Positions 8,221-17,142 of a stretch of 64,000 bases of DNA are shown here, in pieces (the stretch's first letter is position 1; the number at the start of each line of letters is the position of its first letter). Location: positions 1,240,001 to 1,304,000 of the forward strand of contig NZ_ATVJ01000001.1 in assembly GCF_000420665.1 (NCBI RefSeq), given 5' to 3'. The notes below the pieces were generated by a model. That model saw only the letters and a list, made by a program, of their open reading frames with translations, had not been told where the DNA came from and did not search any database. This DNA is from Ponticaulis koreensis DSM 19734. GTDB taxonomy: Bacteria; Pseudomonadota; Alphaproteobacteria; Caulobacterales; Hyphomonadaceae. Position numbers and translations under genes: made by a program.

Positions 8221-10890
8221 ATGGCTCGTAAAACTCTCAGCCCCGGAACCAGAGTTGGACGGTATGTCATTCAGGCTGAACAGTATCAGGACGATTCTGG
8301 CGTTACCTATGTCGGCGAAGATCATGGCATTTCGCACAAGCCGCTTGTCTATATCCGCGAGTTTTTCCCTGCAACGCTGAGCCGTCGCCGTCGCAATGAA
8401 GTGACGCCGTCGCGCCGTGCGCTGAAAGTCGAGTTTGCGCGCGCGCTGTCTCATCAGGCTGACCGTATCAACCGGTACCTCGATGTCCGCAAAAAGGGCA
8501 TCGTCAAAGGTTTTGAGAAGGTCGAAGAGAACGGCACGGTTTACCTTGTGACGCCATGGCCGAACGGCGAGACCTTGCAGACAATGCAGGAGCGCGACGG
8601 CAAGCTGTCGCCTGGGTTTGTTCGTTCTCTGCTGGATGAACTGGAGCCGGGTTTGCAGAAGCTGGGCGAGATGGGCCTTGTTCACGGTCAGATCGCGCCG
8701 GATATGATCCGCCGTCTGGACAGTGGTGAACTTGCGATCACGCATCCGGACCGTCTGGAATATTGCTCCGGCGAAGGCCCTGCGACGCTTGCTGATCCGA
8801 TCAACACACCCTATCTGGCGCCGGAATTTGTCAGCCCCGAGGCCGGACGGATCGGCCCATGGTGTGATGTATATTCTCTGTCTGCGAGCTTTTATCAGCT
8901 GATCACAGGTGTGGTTCCGGTCTCTGCGCAGGAGCGCCTTGAGGCTGTTGCCGAGGGCCGGGACGATCCGCTCGACATGTTGATGCTGGATACATTCCTT
9001 GATGACGATCCCGCGCTCTTCAAAGCGCTTGAACAGGGCTTGTCTTTGTCAGCTGACGCGCGGCCGGACAGCATCTGGTCGCTCATTAAGGCGGCAGAGT
9101 TTTCTGCCGTGCCAGCCAAGGGCGAAAGCACAGGCGCGACAGGGCTTTCAACATCCTATCGACGTGAGTTCTGGGAGACGAATGGCCGGCTGATCGCTGC
9201 GCTGGCGGCGATCTTCCTGATCGTTGCGGTCGCAATACCGGTCTTCCTGCTGAATGATGGCGGGAATGATGCGCCTCCGGTTCTCGCGCAGAATGACGTC
9301 ACGGACGAAACTGGCGAACCGGCTGATGAACAAGTCGCGCTCGCTGATGCAGAAAATGAAGCGACGCCCCCTTCTGAAGAGGTTCGCAGCGAGCCCGTGC
9401 AGGCTGAGCCGGAAGATGAGCTGCCGGAAATCGTTTCAGCATGGCTGGCAGTGGACCAACAGGACCCTGATGCGGTTCTCACTTTCTATGAAACGGTAGA
9501 GAACAATCCGGTGCTGCGTGCGCAGGTGCGAGCCCGCTGGATCACGCTAGAGAGTGAAGCCTGGGTGACGGCGCGTGCCCGCGACACAGAAGATGCGTAT
9601 CTGACGATGCAGGACATGTATGGCGAAACGCCGCCGACATTTGCACGCCATGTTGACGATGTGGACGATGCGCTCGCCCGCATTCAGGCAGCCGAGGCGG
9701 ATGCGGAGGAAGATACATCTGGCGCTGAGACCGTGCTTGCAGAAGCAGACACTGAGGTTCTGCCAGAGGATGATACAAGCTCGCCTGAAGTCACAGAAGC
9801 GCCGCCCGAAACGGATGCGACTGAAGAAGACGAGGCTGGCTCAGAGGTCGACACTGAAGCTGATGCATCAACGCCGTCAGAAGGCGAAGAAGTTGGTGAT
9901 GTAGACACTGAGGCAGACGCCGAAACCGTTCCGGACGCGGCAGATCAGACAGAGGCACCGGAGGCTGAAACAGAGAGCGACCCGGTTGTTGAGTCTGATG
10001 AAGCGGCCGGTTCTGAAGAGGACACATCCTCCGAGGCTGAAAGCGATCCCGCGCCTGAGGGAGAAACGGACGCGAGCTCAGATGAGACCGCGGGCGAAAC
10101 TGAAGGCGATGTCGACGTCACCGATGAAGGGGATGCAACCACGCCGGATGCGGATCCGCCTGAAGAAGATACCTCGGAGGCCGATGAAACAGAGTTGGCA
10201 GAAACCGACACGGAAGCAGCGGGCGAGGTTGATACTGACTGTGAAACCTGTCCGGTCATGGTGTCCGCGCCGGGTCTCGCTGAGGTTTCTGTCTCTGCGC
10301 ATGAAATCAGCGTGGCAGAATTCGGTCGCTATCTGACCGCGACAAACCGCAGTGCGCCGACAGGTTGTTTCACGCACCGTATCGAGAGCGAAAGCATTTG
10401 GGGCTATACCTCTGACGCAAGCTATGCTGAGCCCGGCTATCCGGTGACAGATGCCTCACCGGCAAGCTGTATCTCTTACGATGAGGCGGTCCAGTACACA
10501 GAATGGCTGAGCGCAGAAAGCGGTGAAACCTATCGCTTGCTGACCGCCGAGGAATGGACGGCAATGGCGGGGCCGCCAGCACCGGGCCTGATGGCGTGCA
10601 GCGCCAATATGGCTGACCAGTCTCTCGGGGCTGAAGGTCTGCAGACACCGCTACTGAACTGCGATGACGGTGAGCCTTACACAAGCCCTGCGAGCGGTAA
10701 CGCTCTGTCATCTACTTACGGAAATATTGCTGAATGGGTCAGTGATTGCCGCGATGATGAGTGCAACCGTAGGGTTGCTATGGGCGGATCCTGGGTCACG
10801 GGGCCGGTTCAGCTGCGCGGCAATGTTGAAGACGTTTTCTCGCCGAACAGCCGGTCTAACTCCTTGGGATTCCGCGTTTTAAGAGAGTGA
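8221..10890 (+). CDS. Membrane pseudokinase fused to a formylglycine-generating-enzyme-like domain
   Basis: An 889-residue multi-domain protein. Residues about 10-300 match the bacterial Ser/Thr kinase fold (VGRYVIQAE, then APEFVSPEAGRIGPWCDVYSLSASFYQLITG), but key residues are gone: the VAIK lysine is Arg in LVYIREFFP, the catalytic loop HRD is HGQ in LVHGQIAPDMI, and DFG is replaced by HPD. A single membrane helix lies at about 323-345. Some 325 residues very rich in Glu, Asp, Thr and Ala follow. The C-terminus (about 675-889) is an FGE/SUMF1-type fold, with HEISVAEFGRYLTATN, YRLLTAEEWTAMAG, GNIAEWVSDC and a terminal LGFRVLRE. Expected topology is kinase-like domain inside, FGE fold outside. 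A signalling or cell-wall role is possible but unproven. Confidence 0.85.
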   Translation: MARKTLSPGTRVGRYVIQAEQYQDDSGVTYVGEDHGISHKPLVYIREFFPATLSRRRRNEVTPSRRALKVEFARALSHQADRINRYLDVRKKGIVKGFEKVEENGTVYLVTPWPNGETLQTMQERDGKLSPGFVRSLLDELEPGLQKLGEMGLVHGQIAPDMIRRLDSGELAITHPDRLEYCSGEGPATLADPINTPYLAPEFVSPEAGRIGPWCDVYSLSASFYQLITGVVPVSAQERLEAVAEGRDDPLDMLMLDTFLDDDPALFKALEQGLSLSADARPDSIWSLIKAAEFSAVPAKGESTGATGLSTSYRREFWETNGRLIAALAAIFLIVAVAIPVFLLNDGGNDAPPVLAQNDVTDETGEPADEQVALADAENEATPPSEEVRSEPVQAEPEDELPEIVSAWLAVDQQDPDAVLTFYETVENNPVLRAQVRARWITLESEAWVTARARDTEDAYLTMQDMYGETPPTFARHVDDVDDALARIQAAEADAEEDTSGAETVLAEADTEVLPEDDTSSPEVTEAPPETDATEEDEAGSEVDTEADASTPSEGEEVGDVDTEADAETVPDAADQTEAPEAETESDPVVESDEAAGSEEDTSSEAESDPAPEGETDASSDETAGETEGDVDVTDEGDATTPDADPPEEDTSEADETELAETDTEAAGEVDTDCETCPVMVSAPGLAEVSVSAHEISVAEFGRYLTATNRSAPTGCFTHRIESESIWGYTSDASYAEPGYPVTDASPASCISYDEAVQYTEWLSAESGETYRLLTAEEWTAMAGPPAPGLMACSANMADQSLGAEGLQTPLLNCDDGEPYTSPASGNALSSTYGNIAEWVSDCRDDECNRRVAMGGSWVTGPVQLRGNVEDVFSPNSRSNSLGFRVLRE

Positions 10891-11083
10891 AGGGTGACGC
10901 CGGGTAAGGTGCTTTCGCGTTAACGTCTTGAGCGATCTGACTTGTATGCACGCTTAGCGTGTATGTGTGAAGTGCGAAGGAACTCTGGTGGAGGCTTAAA
11001 AAGCCCTTAACAGACTATCTAAACCTTGGAAGCATATGTTTCCAAAGTAATTTTCTTTTACTGTTAAACGTGGACTCAACAGG

Positions 11084-12811
11084 ATGAAGAGTTCGCGAAT
11101 GAAGAATTTTCTGAAGGACAGTCGAGGCAATGTCGCGATGATTTTCGCGCTATGCCTGATTCCGCTTGTCGTACTGATGGGCGGAGCGATCGACTTTTCC
11201 AGGCAGCGTAGTGGTGAAGGGCTCGCGCAGGATGCGGTTGATGCTGCATTGCTCGCGATTGCCGGTACTGCACAGGACAAAACCGACGCCCAGCTGACGC
11301 GCGAAGCGCTCGTCTGGTTCGAGAACCATATGCAGGATCTCAATCTCGACATTGACAGTTTTCAGGTTGTCAAAGTGGGTGACGAGCTGACGGCGACGGT
11401 CAATGGTCACGTCGATACCGCTTTCCTTGGCCTGATTGGCATTAATGATCTTGATGTGAACCGTACGGCATCTGTCCGGATCGGCCTGACAGCCGTTGAA
11501 CTGGTCATGGTGCTTGATACCACAGGTTCCATGCGTTCGACGCCTTCTGGCCAATCTATGACCAAGCTTGAATCCATGCAGGATGCAGCGCTGGATATGG
11601 TCGATATTCTCAGCGAGCTGGATAATGGCCGCGGCGATATTGAAATCGGCCTTGTGCCCTTTGCCACCTATGTGAATGTTGGGCTTGATAATATCGAAGC
11701 CAACTGGATTGATTCTGGTGCAGACAGCCCGATGCATGCGGACAATCTCGCAGAAGGTCTCAACCGTTTTGACCTCTATGAGCATATGGGGTTTGAGTGG
11801 AAGGGATGCGTTATGGCGCGCCCGGCGCCGCATGATGTACGCGATACGAGGCCGCGGGCGAACCGTCCGGAGACTCTCTTCGTGCCTCTATTCCACCCCG
11901 ATGAGCCGGATTCGCGCTATCGCTGGTTTGAAGAATACCCAAACAATTATATCGATGATGCGGGCTATTCGCTCGGGTCCGATCTCCTCAATGTCGGTAA
12001 TCCTGTGAAATACGGCGTACCTGAAAGCATTCTTGCCACCATTGACGGCATCTCAAATCGCTTGCTGCGTTCCATCCTTCGAGATGACGACGATGATGAT
12101 GACTGCGAAGACGGTGACGATGACGGCGAAGGCCGCGGTCAGGAATGTAATAACGGCAATGGCAACGATCCGACCAACCCGGATAACTGGGATGACGTCT
12201 CCATCCATCGTGACTATGACTATTATAGCGATGTCGACACTGAAATTGGCCCGAGTTTTAGCTGTGAGATGTCGCCAATTCTGCCGCTGACAACACATTT
12301 TCAGACTGTCCGCAACAGTATCCGCAGCCTGAGTGCGCAAGGATCCACGAACATCGCGCAGGGTACCGTCTGGGGCTATCATGCCCTGTCGCCGTCCGCT
12401 CCGTTTACTGAAGGCGACCGCTATTCGCATAGCGTCCAGAAGGTTATGATCATTCTGTCGGATGGCAATAATGTAGTCAGAGCGCGTGAAAACCACCCAG
12501 GTGGGTCGGACTTCTCAGCCTATGGCTATATGGAGAATGACCGTCTGGAAGGGCTTCCGCGCAGGTATGATACGACAGATATCATGGACACAATGGACCA
12601 GCGCACTTTGCTGGCTTGCGAAAATGCCAAGGATGAAGGCATTCGCATTTTCACAATCCGCGTGTCGTTGGAAGATGAACGATCTGATGAATTGCTGCGC
12701 GCATGCGCCAGCGCACCTGAAGATTATATCGACGTGCCGGACTCTGACCGTCTGGATGAAGCGTTCAGACAAATCACAGACCGTATTTCGCAGCTTTATC
12801 TGACCCGATAA
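11084..12811 (+). CDS. TadG-like pilus-assembly/von Willebrand factor A protein with Asp-rich insertion
   Basis: The N-terminus FLKDSRGNVAMIFALCLIPLVVLMGGAIDFSR is the TadE/TadG type of pilin-like membrane segment. A von Willebrand A domain follows with the metal-site motif MVLDTTGSM (about residues 141-149) and a later IILSDGNN. An insertion near residues 333-350 contains a run of seven Asp and many further acidic residues, then an Asn/Gly/Asp-rich stretch that could bind calcium. The first ATG is at 11084; a second at 11099 has a better spaced purine-rich site (GAAGAG), so the true start may be 5 codons later. No tad or flp genes are nearby. A strong terminator follows. Confidence 0.85.
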   Translation: MKSSRMKNFLKDSRGNVAMIFALCLIPLVVLMGGAIDFSRQRSGEGLAQDAVDAALLAIAGTAQDKTDAQLTREALVWFENHMQDLNLDIDSFQVVKVGDELTATVNGHVDTAFLGLIGINDLDVNRTASVRIGLTAVELVMVLDTTGSMRSTPSGQSMTKLESMQDAALDMVDILSELDNGRGDIEIGLVPFATYVNVGLDNIEANWIDSGADSPMHADNLAEGLNRFDLYEHMGFEWKGCVMARPAPHDVRDTRPRANRPETLFVPLFHPDEPDSRYRWFEEYPNNYIDDAGYSLGSDLLNVGNPVKYGVPESILATIDGISNRLLRSILRDDDDDDDCEDGDDDGEGRGQECNNGNGNDPTNPDNWDDVSIHRDYDYYSDVDTEIGPSFSCEMSPILPLTTHFQTVRNSIRSLSAQGSTNIAQGTVWGYHALSPSAPFTEGDRYSHSVQKVMIILSDGNNVVRARENHPGGSDFSAYGYMENDRLEGLPRRYDTTDIMDTMDQRTLLACENAKDEGIRIFTIRVSLEDERSDELLRACASAPEDYIDVPDSDRLDEAFRQITDRISQLYLTR

Positions 12812-12842
12812 ATCTGCGTACGCGCTTCACAGAAATATCAAC

Positions 12843-12873
12843 AAGGCCGGCTCTGCAAAGGGCTGGCCTTTTT
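12843..12873 (+). terminator. Rho-independent terminator after the TadG-like gene
   Basis: An 11-bp stem (AAGGCCGGCTC with GGGCTGGCCTT, two G-T pairs) closes a 6-base loop and is followed by TTT. Confidence 0.85.
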
Positions 12874-12937
12874 GGTTGTTGATGATAGGTTCCTCTCATA
12901 AAACAATCAAAACAGACTGTTTCTTAGGGAGGAACAT

Positions 12938-14383
12938 ATGAAAACCATTCTACCAGCGCTTGGCGCTGTCTTACTGGTATCGGCCTGCGCGACATCAACG
13001 CCGCGTGCGCCGACTATGATTGGCGATGTGGTGGACACACCGCTCGGCAGCGTGCGCGGTGAGACGGTCACCGAGAATGGCGTTACAGCGCATATTTATC
13101 GCGGTATTCCGTATGCCCAGCCACCTGTTGGCGATCTTCGCTGGCGCGCGCCAGAGCCTGCGGAAGCCTGGGAAGGTGTGCGCGATGCAACCGGGTGGCC
13201 GAACCGTTGTCCGCAAGGTGAAAGCAGCATGGGCGCTGGTGGCCCGATCAGCGAGGACTGCCTCTATGTAAACGTTGTCACGGCGGCCGAGCGTTCTGAC
13301 GAAGCCCGTCCGGTTATGGTCTTCTTCCATGGTGGTGGTCTGACGAGCGGCACTGGCAATTCAACGACTTACAATCACCCGATGCTGCCGAATAAAGGCG
13401 TCGTTGTCGTGACAGTGAATAGCCGCCTTGGTCCAATTGGCTATATGGCCCACCCGGAGCTTTCAGACGAAAGCCGCTACGGTTCGGGTAATTACGGTAC
13501 ACTCGATCTGCGCGCTTCCCTTCAATGGGTGGAAGAGAATATCGAAGCCTTCGGTGGTGACCCTGACAATGTGACGATCTTTGGTGAGTCGGGCGGCGGC
13601 ACAAAAACGATCTCCCAGATGGCGACGCCGCTCTCTGACGGTTTGTTTGATGCGGCTATCGTCGAGTCCGGTTCTGCGCTTGTTTCCCAACAACGTATTA
13701 CAATGCTCGATGATGCCGAAGCGACGGGCGTGCAACTGGCCGAAGCACTGGGCGCATCCAGCCTTGAAGACCTGCGCGCGCTGAGCTGGCAGGAGGTCAT
13801 TGCAGCAGGTGAGGAGATCGGCTTCCGGGCCAATGTTGTCGTCGATGGCTATGTCATTCCGGAACCTGTGAGCACGATTTTTGCCAATGGCGATCAGGCT
13901 CAGGTGCCGCTTATTGTGGGTGCCAATCAGGGCGAACGGTCGCTGCAGACGTCTGTACCGCTTATGGCGAACCTTCACAGCGCGGCTGGTGCGCCGACCT
14001 ATGTTTACAATTTCACCCAGCTGCCCTGGGGCTGGCGTCAGGAAGAGGGCTGCGTGGCCTTCCATGGTCTGGAGCTGACCTATATATTTGGCGCTGTGCC
14101 AACCGGTCTGCACTCTGCGACGACGCAATTCCTTGCAGGCACAGGCGGATGCACGACCCGCGTACCGGAACATGATGCGCAGGATCTCTGGCTGGCCGAG
14201 CGGTCTGCGGAGATCTGGGCGTCTTTTGCCCGTGACGGTGACCCGAGCGTGCCGGGCCTTGTCGAATGGCCGCAATATTCAGAGGACGATAACGTCTATC
14301 TGGATATCGGCGTGCCGCTCGAAGTGCGTGAGAATGTTCAGGGCTCTTATGTGAGACCGAATGTAGAAAACCCGCGCTTTTGA
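12938..14383 (+). CDS. Type-B carboxylesterase, lipoprotein
   Basis: A 481-residue alpha/beta-hydrolase of the cholinesterase/para-nitrobenzyl esterase family, expected to cleave carboxylic esters outside the cytoplasm. The signal ends in the lipobox LVSAC (Cys17), so it should be a lipoprotein. Family blocks seen: YRGIPYAQPPVGDLRW, SEDCLYVNV, VFFHGGGLTSG (oxyanion hole), and the nucleophile elbow FGESGGG with Ser218; the usual sequence is GESAGG. The catalytic His is probably in CVAFHGLELTYIFG. A strong ribosome site (AGGGAGGA) precedes the ATG. It lies between two terminators and so is monocistronic. Confidence 0.92.
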   Translation: MKTILPALGAVLLVSACATSTPRAPTMIGDVVDTPLGSVRGETVTENGVTAHIYRGIPYAQPPVGDLRWRAPEPAEAWEGVRDATGWPNRCPQGESSMGAGGPISEDCLYVNVVTAAERSDEARPVMVFFHGGGLTSGTGNSTTYNHPMLPNKGVVVVTVNSRLGPIGYMAHPELSDESRYGSGNYGTLDLRASLQWVEENIEAFGGDPDNVTIFGESGGGTKTISQMATPLSDGLFDAAIVESGSALVSQQRITMLDDAEATGVQLAEALGASSLEDLRALSWQEVIAAGEEIGFRANVVVDGYVIPEPVSTIFANGDQAQVPLIVGANQGERSLQTSVPLMANLHSAAGAPTYVYNFTQLPWGWRQEEGCVAFHGLELTYIFGAVPTGLHSATTQFLAGTGGCTTRVPEHDAQDLWLAERSAEIWASFARDGDPSVPGLVEWPQYSEDDNVYLDIGVPLEVRENVQGSYVRPNVENPRF

Positions 14384-14393
14384 TCGCAAAAAG

Positions 14394-14419
14394 AAACGGC
14401 CTCTTCGGAGGCCGTTTTT
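14394..14419 (+). terminator. Rho-independent terminator with TTCG loop
   Basis: A perfect 10-bp stem (AAACGGCCTC with GAGGCCGTTT) closed by the stable TTCG tetraloop and followed by T residues. It serves the esterase gene and, read from the other strand, could also end the convergent receiver gene. Confidence 0.92.
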
Positions 14420-14457
14420 CGTTTATGCAGTCGTCTCAAGTGAGTGGCCGCACCCGG

Positions 14458-14871
14458 CTATGATGCCATTGGCGCTTCGAAAGACATGAGCAATTCATGC
14501 AGGCTTCTGGCGGATAGGGCATCCTTTTCCATGCAGGCGGCGATGCGCGCGTCGATCTTCTCACTGCCGAAATCATCCGGAATTTCACCGCTTAACAGAA
14601 CTACGTTTGTGCTCTTGTCGAGCGCCTTCATCATCTCCAGAGACCCGCGAAACTCGAAAGCGGGCGGCACAATATTATCGAGGAAAATAACGTCATATGG
14701 CGGATTATTCTCAATGCGGGTGACCGCATCATCCACGTCCTGACAGAACTCGAAATCTGCCGGAGCCTGGCCCATTGCGCCCAGCATTATTCTGAAGATC
14801 ATACCCATGGCTGAATGATCATCGATCAGCAAAATTCTGCTCACAACAAATGCGCCCCCGCGCGATTGCAA
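14458..14871 (-). CDS. Single-domain response regulator (CheY-like)
   Basis: A receiver domain without an output domain. The acidic pair is in ILLIDDHS, the phospho-acceptor Asp in VIFLDNIVPP, the switch Ser in VVLLSGEIP and the conserved Lys in CMEKDAL, so the phosphorylation site is complete. The ATG at 14871 gives nine extra residues; a GTG at 14844 preceded by a G-rich stretch, starting directly at the first strand, is an alternative. It is divergent from the histidine kinase at 14936 with only 64 bases between them, so the two are likely co-regulated and may be partners. Confidence 0.88.
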   Translation of the reverse strand: MQSRGGAFVVSRILLIDDHSAMGMIFRIMLGAMGQAPADFEFCQDVDDAVTRIENNPPYDVIFLDNIVPPAFEFRGSLEMMKALDKSTNVVLLSGEIPDDFGSEKIDARIAACMEKDALSARSLHELLMSFEAPMAS

Positions 14872-14935
14872 TGTGTTAAGGTTGCCCTGATTCTATTTAT
14901 TTATCATAAGTAGCGCTTTTTATACAGAGTGAGAT

Positions 14936-16528
14936 ATGAGCTCGAACGAAAGTCAGGATTTACCAGTAGACGGATCGTTGGACGCAATGAGTGCTTCAAA
15001 TGAAAGTACAGCGCGCATGCAGCGCGAAACTCTGGATGCCAGCCTGCTCGGTATTATTACAGCCAAGCCTGTTTTTTCAGACGATGGCGAGGTCATCGAT
15101 TTTGAATATCTGACCGCCAATCGCGTGTTACAGAGAACCCTCGGCATTTCCCCTGAGGACCTTGTCGGCAACAGAATGCTCGGTGTGTTCCCCGAACTCG
15201 CTGACCACCACACCTTCCCGTATTATTGCGATGTCGCGGTTACAGGTGAGCCGATTGTATTTGAGTCGGACTTCCAGTCTGACGAGCTCGACATTCATGT
15301 GGTCGTATCGATTTCGAAGCCGAGCCCCGATTACATCACGATCACATTCGTAGAAGTGTCCGAGATTGTTCGGATTACGGACGCGCTAGCTGAGCTGAAT
15401 GCGCTTTCTGGCACCGAGATTGATCTGGAGGCCTATATTCAGGGAACGCTGGATATCGGTCGGCGCGCGTTTAATGCGGGCAGAGCTTATCAGATTTCGT
15501 TTCATGATCATGGGTATAGCGTGATTGCTCAGGTCGGTGCTCAGGGGGCACCGGAGGTGAAGAGGCCTCTGCCGACCGATATTGCGCTCGAATTATGCCA
15601 ATCTGGTACCGTGAAGACTGTGCGCAATCTCAACGATCACATGGATGCCGCATCCGCTGGCGACGTGCCGTTTTTGAGCTTTATCGCCGCCTCTTTCATG
15701 ACGGGTGAACAGACGGTCGGCGCGCTGGTATTTTGTTCAAAGGTTGCACGCAGGCGAGAGCCGACACCTTCGGAACTGAAACTCGTCAGCACTTTGGCTG
15801 AATCTGCCGGCGCGCGTGTGCGTCTTGATGCGGCAAACAAAGCTTTGAAACAGCGTAATCTGGACCTTGAGCGCTTCGCGAGTCTCGTTTCGCACGACCT
15901 GAAAGCCCCAATGCGAACAATACGGCTCCTCTCCGAAATGCTGGCTGACTATCTGGTAACAGATCCTGAAGCAGACGCCATATTGGGTGAGCTGCGAAAC
16001 AATGCGGATCAGGCGCAGAATATGATCAAGTCTCTGCGCGATTTTGCGCAGCTGGGCGCGGCGGGCCTGCAAATCGAGGCCGTTGATGTTGGCGGCGCGG
16101 TAGAAGACTGTCTCAACCGTCTTACCGCGGACATGCAAGAAGCGTCGGCGCAAGTGGATGTTATAGTCGACGGGAAGGTGCTCGCTGACCGGACACTTCT
16201 GATACAGGTGTTCAGCAATCTCATTCTGAACGCCATTAAATATGCAGGACGAGACGACACGACAATCCGCATTGAGAGCTATGATGAGTCGGAAAAAGAC
16301 CTCACCATCTGCGTGACCGATGATGGAGATGGGATAGACCCACGGTATGCGGAACGCATTTTCGAATTGTTCCGCCGTGTACCCGGTAGTGAGAAAAAGT
16401 CCGAAGGTGAGGGCGTAGGGCTGGCCGTCTGTCGAAAAATAGTCGAAAGTCTGGGTGGTAAAATCTGGCTTGATGCAGATTATGCAACTGGAGCGTGCTT
16501 TTGTATTACATTGCCAAAAGCTGATTAG
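14936..16528 (+). CDS. PAS-GAF sensor histidine kinase (phytochrome-type H-box)
   Basis: A 530-residue soluble kinase without membrane segments. A PAS-like domain spans about residues 45-150 (YLTANRVLQRTLGISPEDLV), a GAF-like domain about 165-290, and the dimerisation helix carries FASLVSHDLKAPMRTIRLLS with the phospho-accepting His near residue 318. The ATPase domain has NLILNAIKYAG (N box), DDGDGIDPRYAERIFELF and GEGVGLAVCRKIV. The H-box resembles bacteriophytochrome-type kinases, but I do not see a bilin-binding Cys. A receiver gene follows 19 bases later, as is common for kinases that use Rcp-like partners. Confidence 0.92.
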   Translation: MSSNESQDLPVDGSLDAMSASNESTARMQRETLDASLLGIITAKPVFSDDGEVIDFEYLTANRVLQRTLGISPEDLVGNRMLGVFPELADHHTFPYYCDVAVTGEPIVFESDFQSDELDIHVVVSISKPSPDYITITFVEVSEIVRITDALAELNALSGTEIDLEAYIQGTLDIGRRAFNAGRAYQISFHDHGYSVIAQVGAQGAPEVKRPLPTDIALELCQSGTVKTVRNLNDHMDAASAGDVPFLSFIAASFMTGEQTVGALVFCSKVARRREPTPSELKLVSTLAESAGARVRLDAANKALKQRNLDLERFASLVSHDLKAPMRTIRLLSEMLADYLVTDPEADAILGELRNNADQAQNMIKSLRDFAQLGAAGLQIEAVDVGGAVEDCLNRLTADMQEASAQVDVIVDGKVLADRTLLIQVFSNLILNAIKYAGRDDTTIRIESYDESEKDLTICVTDDGDGIDPRYAERIFELFRRVPGSEKKSEGEGVGLAVCRKIVESLGGKIWLDADYATGACFCITLPKAD

Positions 16529-16547
16529 AAGCTGAGGAGGAAGAAAG

Positions 16548-16952
16548 ATGACAGACGCCGCGCTTTTGCTGGTTGAAGATAATGATCTGGATGCTCTTCT
16601 TCTGACGTCGGCCTTACGCAAGGCGTGTCCCGGGCTGAATGTGCAGCGCGCACATGATGGTGAGGCCGGCCTCGACGCATTGGAAACGATGAAGCCGGAA
16701 ATGGTCGTTCTTGATATCTCAATGCCTGGTCTTGATGGCATTGAAGTGCTCGAACGCATTCGCCAGAACGACAAAACATCAGCAATGCCGGTGATTATGT
16801 GTTCGAACTCGGATTCGCCGGTTGATGTGCTGCGCAGCTATAAAAAGCATGCCAACGCTTATGTGCAAAAGCCCGATAGCCATGCCGGGTATGACGAGCT
16901 GGCAGCGTCTCTGTCACGTTTCTGGTTTGATGAGGCCAAACTCCCCCGGTAG
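16548..16952 (+). CDS. Rcp1-like single-domain response regulator
   Basis: A 134-residue receiver with LLVEDNDLDALLLTSAL, the acceptor Asp in VVLDISMPGLDGIEVLERIR, the switch Ser in IMCSNSD and Lys in YVQKPDS. This layout (LVEDN followed by a long first helix, and a C-terminal aromatic end) is typical of Rcp1-type regulators paired with phytochrome-like kinases. A GAGGAGGAAG ribosome site lies just before the ATG. It is in an operon with the kinase upstream and is its most likely phospho-acceptor. Confidence 0.92.
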   Translation: MTDAALLLVEDNDLDALLLTSALRKACPGLNVQRAHDGEAGLDALETMKPEMVVLDISMPGLDGIEVLERIRQNDKTSAMPVIMCSNSDSPVDVLRSYKKHANAYVQKPDSHAGYDELAASLSRFWFDEAKLPR

Positions 16953-17142
16953 GTTGTGCGCCTTTCAGGGCTGACGTTGCGGCAGGATTGCGCGCATGTG
17001 TTTCGCCGCATAGCTTTCCGTTAGCGGAAAGTCCGGGGCGGCCCTGAACCGTGATTGCGTTTGTCGAGCCGCAGCAAAGCTGGGAAACAAATAAGCTAAA
17101 GCCCCAGTCTGTCCGGACCCCACTCCGCGGGGAGGAAGACAG

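Noticed and set aside
9265-10240. A DNA tandem repeat or CRISPR-like array inside the pseudokinase gene
   Set aside because: The apparent repetition comes from acidic codons (GAA, GAC, GAG, GCA). There is no fixed period or repeated unit, and the reading frame is continuous.
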